Below, in pieces: positions 23,901-36,000 of a DNA stretch of 64,000 bases; the first letter of the stretch is position 1, and each line of letters opens with the position of its first letter. This DNA is from Ciona intestinalis (lineage: Eukaryota > Chordata > Ascidiacea > Phlebobranchia > Cionidae). The translations under genes and the position numbers were made by a program. The stretch covers positions 29,578-93,577 of the forward strand of contig NW_004190421.2 of NCBI RefSeq assembly GCF_000224145.3, given 5' to 3'. The notes beneath the pieces were generated by a model that did no database searches, had not been told where the DNA came from, and saw nothing but the letters and a program-made list of their open reading frames with translations.

Positions 23901-26885
23901 GGGGTTCAACATTAGGTAAATGGTTGTGTTTTTTTTTCAAGTTTTTAGAATTCTAAAACAAAGGTTTTTTAAACATAGTTGTGCTATCTTAAATTTTACT
24001 TATATTATATATATATTTTACCAACAAGTTACGTAATACTCAATTTTTAGGTAAATCTTCAGGTTACCAAAAGCAAAAATTTTCAATTTTTTTTATAATT
24101 TTTTACCAGGAATGGATTTAAAACACAACGGATTTAAAGAACTAACTTTGGAACAACATAAGATTTCTATTGCTCGGCGAAGACGGTTAGCGATAAAGGA
24201 ACACGATCGGCAACAAAGGATTGAATCGAAGTTAAGGCAGGTGAGAAGATGTTTCATCAAGGAGGATGAGAATAAGTTCCTGTTCAGTCAAAAAGCATTG
24301 TTGTTTTAAATAATACAGAATACGTAAAGTTCACATAAAAAATATTTAGTTATTTAAGTTTAAGAGTTTTTGGCGTTTTATTTAAATGAGATACGGGAAC
24401 GTTGGGCGCTCGTGTAATTCAACACCGGCTGTAATTTGTTACGAGAGAGCAAATTCACAACAAATGAAAAATAATTGAAAAGAAAGTTATGCTGTAGCTT
24501 CACTTTTTTTTATTTTTAATATTTTTCGCTTTCGCGTGCAACATTATAGCAATAGCATAAGGCTCGGCGCTCGGCCCGGATTTCAGCGTCAAAAAAAGGA
24601 GACGCTCGGTCACATCTCTAGTATTTATGTTTATATAAAGTCTGTACAAGATGTTTATACGATATGCATATTACCTAGAATATATTTCTTATAAATATTT
24701 TCATCGTATAAATTTCCGCCAGCTTCGTCAAACGTATCCAAACCATGAACATGGAGATCTTATATCGATGATCGATGAACCGGAACTCGTCGAGTCTGAT
24801 TCCTCGTCGGATGAAATCGATCAACCCGAAAATGACGATTATTTCTTCTTACAACCAATCCCAACCAAAAAACGCCGATTCATGCTGCGGTAATTATATC
24901 ATTATGTCTATGACATCATAATATGTTATTTTAAATAGGCTTAGTTGTATTGTGACTGCATTATAATAAATATTATAAACATATTTTACTTGAATTATTT
25001 TATGAGTGCTGATTTTTAACGTCCCCTATATACCCCGCAGAATGTCAGGGGTCCAAAAGATTGATTCCGAGGAAAAACTGACGAACCGTTTAACTCGTGA
25101 GTCGCGCGAGGTTTGTGGATGCGACTGCGTTGGTGTTTGTTCACCTGCTACCTGCCAATGCTCAATAGCTGGCATCCCTTGTCAGGTATCCTATGCTCCC
25201 TGTCGGGGTTGTATTTATAATGTGAAAACTATTAAAACTATACAAAGTTTATGAGACTGAACACCCATGTCATAACGACTGTCGTTGCCCCGCCATGCCA
25301 GGATAAATAGGTTACATACGTGACAATAACCATCCACAATGACAACTTAAACCCCCCCTCCTCCAGGTGGATCGCGAATCTTTCCCGTGCGGGTGTTTGG
25401 AGTCCGGATGTTCCAACAATAGTGGAAGAGTTGAGTTTGACGCGAGTCGTGTCAGGAATCATTACCTCAAAACTATGGGGAGGCTGAGGATTGTCTCGTC
25501 GGGGATCTTACCACAAGGTGGGGTATAGAGTAATTAAAGGAAAAAACGGCCGAAAAAGTTATTAAGCAAATTTTTTTATATGAAAAAGTGCCGTACCGCA
25601 ATGTGGTCTATAGACCAATGAGCGGGGGTATGAGTCAAAAAACTCGTCCGAAACTCTGGCTTCTATTCAGTGCATGATTCTTTCGAAAGTCAGCATTTTT
25701 CTGCTTCTGACTTCCGTCAGGATAAATAAAAAATGTAAGGCTAAAAATATATAGACATTATTTATGTATATATGTTGCCCCAATAAGTCTGCTAACATAT
25801 ATATAGTCTGCTAACACTTGTAATAAATTTCGCGAATGTGACCCTGATCTGGTGTTCATAGAGTTGAACGACTCTTGTGTAAAGAACTACAGTAAGGATT
25901 TGGTGCTACGAAATATGTAACAGACAAAAATCAAGTCCAACCAATTGTAGAATTGAGATGTTTTGCCTAAATAGCATTGTCAGTCTCTTATTCAAATCAA
26001 GGGAAACACATTTCTATTTGAATACAACGCTGAGTTTTAGGCGAAATATAACTCGTTTATATTAAAGTAAAAACCAAGTCCCAACAATTTGTGTAAAAGA
26101 TATTTATACGACCAGATACCTTGGCTGTTCCAACCACTGCATTATACTCCCCGTATGTGGAATCCATGATTATGACATCACAATCTCAAAACAATGGCCA
26201 AGTCAACCATCACAATTACACACAAGGTAAACTTAAAAGATTTTTATATAATATATTTTTTCAAATATTTTTCAATTTTAGTTTTTTTTATTGTTTGCTG
26301 GTAATTAAAAGTCATTTAAGTTTATGTTTATATAAATTCACATTAATTTTCATTTTTGAAAATTCTGCACAAAGTTTTGTTTTCACTTATTTTAGATTGT
26401 TTGTTCACTGATATGTAATGTTTGTATTGTATTTGTTTAAAGTTTATTAAAAAAATTAAGAATTCCGTTAAAAAATAAAATTAAAAAATTAAAAATTCCT
26501 AGATAAACATTGCCATCAAGTGGCAGAATCTTGGTCCAACCACACGGAGGAAGTAGAGAGTAACACGATACGCTTCACTGCCCCGGAAAATATCTCGTCA
26601 CGATTTGAATCTCAGTTCTACGGCAGCACGCGCACCTCACCACTACAGGGCGGTAGTGAGCAACGAATGAAACTTGAACCAATAGCGAGCTTCCTTTCAA
26701 CCACCAATCAGAAGCCAGCGTCAAACAACAAAGAGTTTATCCTTGACGTGATTGGACAACCAAGTCACACACAACCGACCAATCACGCGGCACCAAACGT
26801 CACATACTGTGGGGCGTCGCCCACACAGGATTGCGCAATAGTGGGCGTGGCGTCCTCACAAAACCAAGATTCTGTCACAGCTTAA
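20987..26885 (+). CDS. CSRNP: Cysteine/serine-rich nuclear protein (CSRNP/AXUD1 family), 9 exons
   Basis: Exons: 20987-21590, 22004-22060, 23778-23915, 24110-24240, 24723-24889, 25041-25185, 25367-25517, 26116-26226, 26503-26885; all phases fit, total 628 residues (vertebrate members are about 590). The N-terminal 200 residues are acidic and Ser/Asn-rich, ending in [17 protein letters not shown]. From about 235 the conserved family region begins ([31 protein letters not shown]), then a basic helix ([13 protein letters not shown]), an acidic segment leading to [16 protein letters not shown], and the cysteine-rich core at about 366-450: [60 protein letters not shown]. The family comprises nuclear DNA-binding activators (CSRNP1 is Axin-induced). 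Exons 8-9 encode a polar tail without family similarity. The donor after exon 1 (GCAG|GTTAATG) is weak. The start is the first ATG of the open exon. Confidence 0.92.
22212..23675 (-). repeat. 98-bp SINE-tail array plus SINE body in CSRNP intron 2, about 13 units
   Basis: Reverse-oriented array of the 98-bp tail unit (CTCGCATGGCGGGGCAACGAC ... GCTTACAAGTTACCACGTATG), ending in a SINE body (about 23535-23675: CACTGGGTTGGGGCAATTACG, GGACACATACGCCCACAATG and the head CATTACCTCTGGGTTAGAGG). Three units form a 293-bp higher-order repeat: identical landmarks sit at 22911, 23204 and 23497. The array fills most of the intron between 22061 and 23777. Confidence 0.95.
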
Positions 26886-27467
26886 ACAACATTAAGTAAA
26901 CCAAGGACATTATATTTATATTTTGATCTTTCAGTGAGGATTTCCTGAACAACATATTCCGACTGAGTTTTACTCAGATAAGGACAACCTATATAGGCCG
27001 TTGTACGTGGAAAAGTCGTCAGAAAATTTCATGCAGAGAAGCCGCACTACAAGTAAAAGATGACAACCACACTATATAAGTTTCTTGTATAAGGGTTTTG
27101 TTCACAAATAATGCCCCCATATTTTCCACACATGACGCACACAATGCTTCAGCAGGGGGGCTGAACTTGACCTTTACTCGAATTGTTGGATTGATACCAC
27201 GGATGCATAAAAACTAAAAACTTCAAACATTTTACAAGATAAACACCACTAAAGCAAAATACATTAAATATATTAGTGATGTGACGTACATTTCCCAGTA
27301 ATGAGAAAATAGACAACATTTTCGAGTGGGGAGCAAAATGTTGTTACTTTATGATATCTATGTTATTCAAATGCAGTATACACACTTTGTGTGATGTCAT
27401 AGTAGTGTATTATTTCATCATCGGTACTTCTGCAGATACAGGTTGCAACCATTAGCAATGCTACAAA

Positions 27468-27584
27468 CAGTGGCGTAACCAGAAACATAATAAGGAATAG
27501 GTTTAAACAAAAATTTTAACAAGTTGTTTTTGTTTAAATTTTGGGGGTGCCGAACTCCCAACCTCCCCCCTGGTTGCGCCACTG
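27468..27584. mobile_element. Short inverted-repeat element (hAT-like MITE), 117 bp
   Basis: Ends CAGTGGCGTAACCAG and CTGGTTGCGCCACTG are inverted repeats (one mismatch). The flanks GCTACAAA and CTACATAC give an imperfect 7-base target duplication (CTACAAA/CTACATA). CAGTGGCG termini are common in hAT non-autonomous elements; the assignment is by resemblance. Confidence 0.75.
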
Positions 27585-28162
27585 CTACATACCTGTGAAA
27601 CAAAATGCCTCTTTTTGTATTCTTTTTATGCTTAGGACATTTTCCTTTGTTTGTTTATTTGACAGACATTCATATTTATTAGGAAATTTGGTTCTGTAAA
27701 AATTAGTAAAATTTTGATTTTCAAATGTTTTTTTATACAACAAGTTTTAGGTCAAATTTTTGCACAGATTTACATTAAGTGCTAACTACTCAACTAATTG
27801 TATTTTTTAGCTACTTTGGTTAAAACCAGTTAAAAAAATAAATTGAAATTTCGTTTTTAAGAAAACAATTTTTTTTTGGAAATTGAAATATTTCGAAAAC
27901 CTTTTTGCATAAGATAAAGTAGAAAATAAAAATGATGAAATTGATGTTTTGAGTTTGTGGTGGTTACTTAACTACACGTGTTATTTATTTTAGGTTTTGT
28001 GACTTATTTAAAATAAATTTTAAGATCGGGAAATTTTTTGTGTTTTATTAAAATTTTATTTTACCAAAATTAGTTTGCATAAGTGACCAAAATTGTGGTT
28101 TATTTCCAAAAATTTCTAATTCTATTTCAATTGTGTATAAACGTGTAATATCGTTAATGCAT

Positions 28163-28360
28163 GTAGTAGGGTGGGGAAAGATGGGATACTTTTTCATTCT
28201 TTTTTCTTGTCCCATTTGGTGGTAAATAAAGAACATTCAAGGAATTATAAAACCATATCTTCACGACTCCCATAGACCGTTGTTAATTGTTTAAAACACG
28301 ATCAGGATATTTGAATAATTATGTGTTCAAAGTGTTCCATCTCTTTCCAAAGTACTGTAT
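28163..28360 (+). mobile_element. MITE, near full length
   Basis: GTAGTAGGGTGGGGAAAGAT ... GTTCCATCTCTTTCCAAAGTACTGTAT, interior in the same orientation as the 4699 copy. It is followed within a few bases by a second element. Confidence 0.8.
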
Positions 28361-28362
28361 GT

Positions 28363-28548
28363 ACAGTAGGGTGGGGTAAGATGGAACACATTTTTCTCTT
28401 CACGTTCGAAAGTAAGCAAAGACGTTTACAAAACTATATAACCGTATCGACATTTAAATGGCGTTGGTAAATGTTAAAAACCCTGTTAGAAAATATATGG
28501 GATTAAGGTGCTAACGGTATCCCATCTTGCCCCTCAGTATACTAATAA
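28363..28548 (+). mobile_element. MITE, GGTATCCC subfamily, abutting the previous copy
   Basis: TACAGTAGGGTGGGGTAAGA ... GGTATCCCATCTTGCCCCTC with AGTATACTA. The interior differs from the neighbour (GTTGGTAAATGTTAAAAACC), marking the second subfamily. Confidence 0.8.
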
Positions 28549-30014
28549 TCAAACGGTAAATTATAGGCAACTAAACACAAGAGTGTGCACTGATGCGTGT
28601 AGATTGCCTTCTTCTTACCGTTTTTATAAGAAGAGAACGTCCTGTGTGTCCTCGCTTTGCAACTCACAATAACGAACAGTTGTATTAATATAAACTAGAT
28701 TGCCAAATCGATATTTGTATATTCATATGTAGCGATGCTTCGTGGTATCATGTCACTCAAATTCAACTGTACCAAGTATTGAACCCAGTGTTCATTACAT
28801 TCATCGCTATTCATTACGCCGATTCGTCTGACACTTTTCCTTCGAACTATTTCTCAACTGCTACATACTGTTGTATCGTTGCCATTCGACAAAAATGGAT
28901 CTATATGGCCACTGACGTGCTCAACAACTGTTCGACAAAAAGGGATCTATGACTACTTTCGTGCCCAATAAGCCTATATACTATTATCCCAGAAATAAAA
29001 AAGAGTAGAACGCGCAACTTTCCAAAACCGTGATATATTCTTTTTTATATTCACGTGACCGTCAACTTCGTCCCCATTTCGCTTGGTCTCCGTTGTAAAA
29101 GATAGGCGCATAGTGATTTTAGGAGGTTTTAGCTGTTTATTTTAAAAACTACACTAAATATTCCAGTTTATTAGGCTAGTTTAGTTATTTAGTAGGTTAA
29201 CGCTTACACTTTAGCGCTTGTTTAGGAAAATTAAATATCTTATAAATTTAATTAAAAACGTTCAAACAAACGGTTTGTTAGAAATATATACATGTTTGGA
29301 AATAGTTATTTTTCCCTATAAACTTAAATTAAATAAAAAAAACGAAGAAAAACTACATAAGATGCCCTGGCTTCCATTGACTACTTTAGTAAACGGGAAC
29401 GACCCGCGAAAGAGAGAGTGTATCAGCTCTCTCCTTTACCGACATTAGAGATGCGCCTTCTATTCTTTTTTTTTTCTTAATATACGTAAATAACACGAAA
29501 TAATACTGTACGCTTTGAAAATTAAGTCTAAACATTCTTTTCCTTGCCCTACTGCTATAGTTTTTAACATGTTACCTATACATTATGTTATTGCATAACA
29601 ATTGGTATTGTTCGAACTTCAATGGATAAATATTGTATCCTACAAATGTATATGAACATGTAATAAAATTTGATAATAACTATTGATAGAGTTTTTATTT
29701 TTGCTCCGAATTGGGTAGCCTATATACTCTGTTTTTGGCACAAACCACTTCTTATAAATTATCACCAAGTGCAAATTTTATGACCAAATTTTGAATATAT
29801 TTTCAAAATATTATATTTTTATTATATCAGTATCTTTTAGTTGAAAACCCCCTGAGGTATAAATTACCAAATTAAAAGCAAATCTTTAAAAGTTTTGCAA
29901 TGAAAACATACAAAACTACAATGTGGGGGGAAGATGGGACTCTAAATTAAAATATATTTACATTAGCAGTATTCTGCAACTTGTAGTTAACCTACCAAAT
30001 TTAACAGGCTGTGC

Positions 30015-30440
30015 TAGTTTCATTTAATGCGGCTAAATTTATATATATTTTCCAAAGATTGTTTGGTAAGGTAAATTGAAGCTGTTTTAAACCATCCCAC
30101 AAAAAGGAAAACACAAACAAAACGTAACAAGTTCGTTTAAACCCATTACCAAAGTCACCGCTTTTGCTCGATTTTGGACACACAAAGGCGGCAGATGGAC
30201 TACTTGGTGTTTTTACGACTCTGATGAAAACCAGAGTCGTAAAAACACCGAATAGTCCAACTGCCGTCTTTGTGTGTTCAAAATAGAGCAAAAGCGGTGA
30301 CTTTCGCAATGAATTTAAACGAACTTGTTGAGTTTTATTTGCGATTTCCTTTTGTGGAAAGGCGTAAACAGCTTCTATTTACATTACCAAACATTTTTTT
30401 GAAAAAATGTATAAATTTACCCCCATTAAATGACTAAAAT
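30015..30440. mobile_element. Long foldback (inverted-repeat) element, about 425 bp
   Basis: Two arms of about 200 bases are reverse complements around an apex at about 30226. Inner arms: AGTCACCGCTTTTGCTC ... GGTGTTTTTACGACTCTG and CAGAGTCGTAAAAACACC ... GAGCAAAAGCGGTGACTT. Outer arms: GATTGTTTGGTAA and TTACCAAACATTTT, extending to TTTCATTTAATG and CATTAAATGACTAAAA. No coding content. Mutations between the arms are few near the apex and increase outward. Confidence 0.88.
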
Positions 30441-32252
30441 GTCACAAATCAACCACTTCTAATTCCATTTTTTGACTTTTTTTGATACAGAAAACAAATA
30501 ACACTTGTTTTTTACACTTTTCAACCTTTAAATTTGTTTTTAGACTGAAGTTTTTCTCTAATTTACCGAAAAACATGCATTTTCCCTATACCTACTGTGT
30601 TATTTTGGACCCAAATTGCCGTTCAATTTGTCTTTTACGTAACAATGGGTTGGTCTACTCGGTATTTCTATGGCTCTGATGAAAAACGTGCCCATTAGAG
30701 CTAAGCTCTCTTCTAATATAAAATGATGATTATCGGATATCTATGTTTACTTTTTCTCAAACTTTATCACGTGTTTATTCGCAGTGATTTCAGTTAAATT
30801 TATTTTTATTTAAAATTAACAAAAATACATTTAGGGTCAAGCGATATTATTATCACTGCCAATCTAAACATATTTCCCAATACCAAACATCCTTTTTATA
30901 GAAGTTTGAAAATTTTTAAACATTTTTCGGATATTTTAAAAATGGTTGCGCAGCACTGGTGGCGGAAGTGGCACAGGCGTTGCCGCCGCGTTTTTATTTC
31001 GCGATCGTCAAATTGGGCGAAGTCGAGATAATTTGTTACTGTTTATGACGTGTTTAATATTCGATTGTTGGAAACAGCGAGATATTTTTAAATTTATTAA
31101 CCGCGATTTTTGCGGCGACCAGTAAGGCTTAACATGGCGTTTTATTTAATAATATACAAAGAATACTCGTGAAGTGATGTCCGATTCGCATTTATTCCTT
31201 ATAAGGTCCTTATATAAGTTTGCTATATGATTGTTTTCGTTTTTATGATATATATATATAATATCATTACCAAGTTTAGATTTAGCCACATATGTTTAGA
31301 AGTCAGACGAAGCGTGGCAAATAATAAGCAATGACGAATCGCGTTCGTATTTCCAAATTAGGAAATCTTACTTCATCAGATACAGTTCTAGTTTTGTTTA
31401 ATTAATTAACGAGTTGAAAAATTATTTCGTGCATAACCGAAAATTTGAACAAAAAGTTTGTAAACAAAATCGTGAAAAATGCAGCTTATCATTTCAGACA
31501 CTGATGATGTCATAAATTAATGATGTCAGACACTGATGATGTCATAAACTAATGATGTCAGACACTGATGATGTCATTTTTTATTTCCTTTCTGTTTTGT
31601 GGTGTTAAAACAAAAGTAACATGTTGTACCAAATAAACCGAAAAATATAATTTTACATTTATGTCCGGTAACAAAACGAAATATAAATTAATGTCCCTAG
31701 AACCAGCGAAAAGAGCGTATATAACCTAGGAAAGATGATTTCACTAATGTTGTGTATAATATGTATATAAAAGTGGTTTTAGTATTTTGGCAATTTGTAT
31801 TGCACTTTTTAAAACTTTGTGGTGTTGTTTGCGTATTTCAAAAATTTTAAGTTTAAATAATTACGCCACCTAGCGGAAATTGTGTACCTATTCTTCCCCT
31901 GGTCGTATGTGTAAAACACTCGTACTGAAAAACAATTGTGACTTAGCCCCTGCAGAGTACGGCAGTCCCTGATAAGGTCTCGCCAATGCAAGACAGTTAT
32001 TTTTCGTATGCGCGCGCTATCATTAAAATCGGGATTGCAGAGCATGTACATTTCCAAGCCATGTTAGGAAATCTTACCTAAAGTATTTTTTCCATTTTTT
32101 TTAAATTGGTGTTCGTGTGAACAAAATCGCTCGTGCACCCGCCATACTCTCCAGACTCGACTAAATGAATTTCAAACTGAAGCGTTAACACCAACACATT
32201 TTCCCCACAGTTTTAAATTTTATTTCTAAAATATTTGTCAAGTGTTATCAAA

Positions 32253-32699
32253 ATGAGTTGGTCGGCTACCTTTATGCCTTTGATCACAGCCATCCACCCC
32301 AATGTGAAGTGTATGTGGGCGAGAGATTTGGCAGGCAACAGTCACATGGCTTGCGTGGGGAGCGTTGATGGTTCTGGCACCCCGGCCGAAATACCAGAAA
32401 GCCAGAGATCTTGCTTCGATGCGCCTACTAAAGCAGAATTGGATGTAATCGTAAAATCCGCTGCAACGGAAGTCCCCATATCAACTGGAGCCACCATTGG
32501 TGGCGCCGGGTACATGTGTGTTTATAATGTTGATAACATGGTTGGGTTCGCCAAAAAAGGAGACAGCAACACGCAGGTTGTGGTTGCCGTGTTCAAAACC
32601 ATTGCTGTGTTCGCGTATGGATCTCCTGGAATAAAAGTTAACCAGATAGTTGGCCATCTATCTGCAACCAAAAAATACTTTGATGGAATCAACTACTAA
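32253..32699 (+). CDS. Profilin-like actin-monomer-binding protein
   Basis: One uninterrupted frame of 148 residues from the ATG at 32253 (context TCAAAATGAG). It begins MSWSATFMPLI, with the N-terminal Trp typical of profilins (part of the poly-proline site). It keeps the family pattern of a late TGATIGGAGYMCVYN strand, VVAVFKTIAVFAY, and a C-terminal helix ending KKYFDGINY like the profilin ...YL..Y end. Usual profilins are 125-140 residues; an extra loop around VDGSGTPAEIPESQRS explains the length. Profilins bind G-actin and poly-proline ligands in the cytoplasm. A strong acceptor-like TTTTCCCCACAG at 32199-32210 precedes the ATG with no donor evident, so the leader may be spliced or trans-spliced, as is common in Ciona. 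Assignment is by remote similarity. Confidence 0.75.
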   Translation: MSWSATFMPLITAIHPNVKCMWARDLAGNSHMACVGSVDGSGTPAEIPESQRSCFDAPTKAELDVIVKSAATEVPISTGATIGGAGYMCVYNVDNMVGFAKKGDSNTQVVVAVFKTIAVFAYGSPGIKVNQIVGHLSATKKYFDGINY

Positions 32700-33015
32700 C
32701 ATTGCAATGTGTATGATTGGAAGAACATCCTAAGAATAATTCGTATCAACGACAACAATTTGGACTCGAATTGAATTATCTATTTCTGTAAATGTGTTGA
32801 CGTTATTTCATATTTAAAACATTATGGTACATTTGTTACTCGAACTTTAACGCCGCATGCTTAATCTGCTTATAATTAAACCCATGTACATATTTAATTG
32901 CAATAGTAGCAAAAGTTTGGAAAATTTGGAATATATACCCTGCATGTGCTTAATGTCATTCCATGTATTTAACCCATAGCTCTTTGAAATCATAATATAG
33001 ACTTGTGACATCATA

Positions 33016-36000
33016 ATGGCTGATTCAGGATCTGACTCTGATGTGGAACCAACTGTGGCTGATGATGTCGTCCTTACTAAATATAAGATGGCTGGTTCCA
33101 TGGCTGACAGTGAGTATTCTAGCTCTATTTAGTCTTATTACAAAGAGAAACAAACAAAGAAATATCTACACCCAGCGTTGTTCAGCGCAGGTCAGCGTAG
33201 ATATTTCTTTGTTTGTTCTTTTAAGTGGCGTTTACACTACAGCGTAGTTCGCCTCGGTGTAAAAATATATAAATTAAAAATGATAGCATAAACATAATTC
33301 CGAAATAAATGGATATTCCTCCAGATGTGATGAAGAAGTTGATCGCAAAGTGCGTGGCGGGTGTTTCTGTGCTGGAGTTGTGCAAACTTGGCGATAAACT
33401 TATTGTGGAGGAAACATCTGCTGTGTTTAAGAAGGAAAAGGAATTGTTAAAAGGTTTGAATAAATGTAACTTATTTATCCTCGCATGACAGTCATTATTG
33501 TGAAGTCAGTAGTTAAGTTTGTTAAGAGACACAAGCATATGTTTAGAATGAATGACCAACAAGGTCAGACAGGAAAAGGAAGAAGGCAAAATCACTGAGG
33601 CAGAACATAATGCACATGATTGGGGAGGGGCACCACACAAACAAATTAGATACAATAGGAACTAAAACAATGATAACTTACCATGTATGTAACTTATTTA
33701 TTCTCGCATGGCGGGGCAACGACAGTCGTTATAACACAGGTGTTCTGTTTCATACACCTCGTGCCCGCTTACAAGTTACCACGTATGTAACTTATTTATC
33801 TTCGCATGACGGGGCAACCACAGTCGTTATAACACGGATGTTCTGTTTCATACACCTCGTGCCTGCTTACAAGTTACCACGTATGTAACTTATTTATCCT
33901 CGCATGGCGGGGCAACGAGAGTCGTTATAACACGGGTGTTCTGTTTCATACACCTCGTGCCCGCTTACAAGTTACCACATATGTAACTTATTTATCCTCG
34001 CATGACGGGCAACGACAGTCGTTATAACACGAGTGTTCTGTTTTAAACACCTCCTGCATCTTCGTGGGTAATTGATTTTCTGTATGACAATTTAGACAAC
34101 CCATTTGCAGTCTTTTAATTTCACGGAAGCTAAAGCTTCGGCAAAGTGAAAGACGGCAGCTTTTTCAAGCTTCTGTACTTTCATAGAAGCTATTTAACTC
34201 ATAGAAGCATAGGCCGTGCCTCTCTCCTAATTGCGTGCAGATCGTGCTTAAAAGCATTCTCTTGTTTTTATAAAAGATTGGGCGACCCCCCTCCCTATGA
34301 TTGGACCCGCCTATGAATATTATTTTTAAAAATTAAAACATTAAATTTTTCCTTTTTTTGTAAAACTAGAATCCCTTCTTTTAAAAAAATAGTAAAGCAG
34401 TTGTATTATTGTAGTTTAAAACCAATCTTACGCGTTTCCTATAATGTGCGTTATTATAGCAAAAACTTGCGGACACTCCGTTTTTAAATTTCTGGATACG
34501 CCCTGGTGTGGACGAGCATATAAATAAAGTCTTCTCCTTTACTTCTTACCCCCTTTTCACATTTTCTTTTATACTTTTGTTGGGTTTCCCTGATGAAGTT
34601 TTGCTGATTGACGGACAAAACCTCAGAAATTAACTACGTTTTATATAAAACAGCATAAAATTATTCGTACATTTGCCCCAACAAAATATTATGGGGTTAT
34701 TAAATATTTTTCAATCTCACAGGTGTTGGTTTCCCCACTTGTGTGTCGGTCAACAACTGTGTTTGCCATAACTCTCCTCTCGAATCAGAAAAAGACGTTC
34801 AAACTCTTAAAGATGATGATTTAGTTAAGATGTAAGTCTATGGTCGTTAATAATGTCGTGGTTAAACTATTAAGCTATTAAATGTCCTGCAGATATACGC
34901 CATGTTTTTTTTAAACCAGATGGATCAGAAAAAGAATATTTACATTATGCCTATATGTTCGCTATCATGGCTTTCGTTCGTTATGTTTCTGAGTATGACA
35001 TTATCCTGATGAAGGCGTCTCGTATTGGACGTCGAAACGTCAGTTGTTTTACAATGAATACTTGCCAGTAGATCGATAAATATTATAATACAACAAGGAT
35101 AAACATGGCTGTTTCAATGTTTTGTTTCAGAAGTTTCATTCGGTTCATATTATATAAATATATAAATACACATATTGATATATAGATAAATATATTTCGT
35201 TAAAACTGACGTAGGGTATAATTCATTTTTATAATATATAGTAGGGTGGGGGAAGATGGGACACCTTTAGCACATAATATCCAAATATCCTGATTAGGTT
35301 TTAAATAACTAACAACGGTCTATGGGATTCATGAGGATATAGTTTTATATTTCAACTTTCTTTGTTTACTACTAAATGAGACGAGACAATAGAGTTAAAA
35401 GGTGTCCCATCTTCCCCTATCCTACTGTATGTATATAGCTGTTGTTAATTTGTTTACATTATTTTGTTGCATTATTCACCCCTTTTCACATCAAGCGACC
35501 TCGCTGTTCATATCGATGGTTTCATTGCTGCCTCAGCACACACCCTAGTGGTGGGGTGTACGAAGGACAATCCGGCTACCGGACGTAAAGCCGATGTTGT
35601 GACTGCCGCTCATCTTTGCGCTGAGGCTGCTCTGAGGCTCGTGAAAGCCGGTAATAAGGTGAAGAAAATTCAAAAATAAACGAGGTTTTTGTTTTACTGA
35701 GAAAAACATTATTATTATTTTTTATTAAAAGATTATCTGCGCCGAACAACGCTGGGTGTAGATATTTCTTTGTTTGTTCTTTTTACACCAAAGCGAGCTA
35801 CGCTGTAGTGTAAACGCCGCTTAAAAGATCAAACAAAGAAGTATCTACACTGACCTGCGCTGAACAACGCTGGTTGTAGATATTAAACACCGAACCCCCA
35901 CAGACATCCCAAGTCACCCAAGTATTGAACAAAGTAACGGAACCTTTCCAATGCAAACCCGTCGAAGGAATGTTGTCGCATCAACTACAACACAACAGGA

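Larger units (their letters stand above)
26886..32180. other. Intergenic region between CSRNP and the profilin-like gene
   Basis: AT-rich spacer. It contains a small hAT-type MITE (27468-27584), two abutting TATAGTAGGG MITEs (28163-28548), a MITE end at about 29922, a foldback element (30015-30440) and a short TGATGTCATAAACTAATGA repeat (31497-31575). Between 28600 and 29900 and between 30450 and 31490 I see no genes; the open frame at 29218-29448 is lysine/asparagine-rich and unconvincing. Confidence 0.5.
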
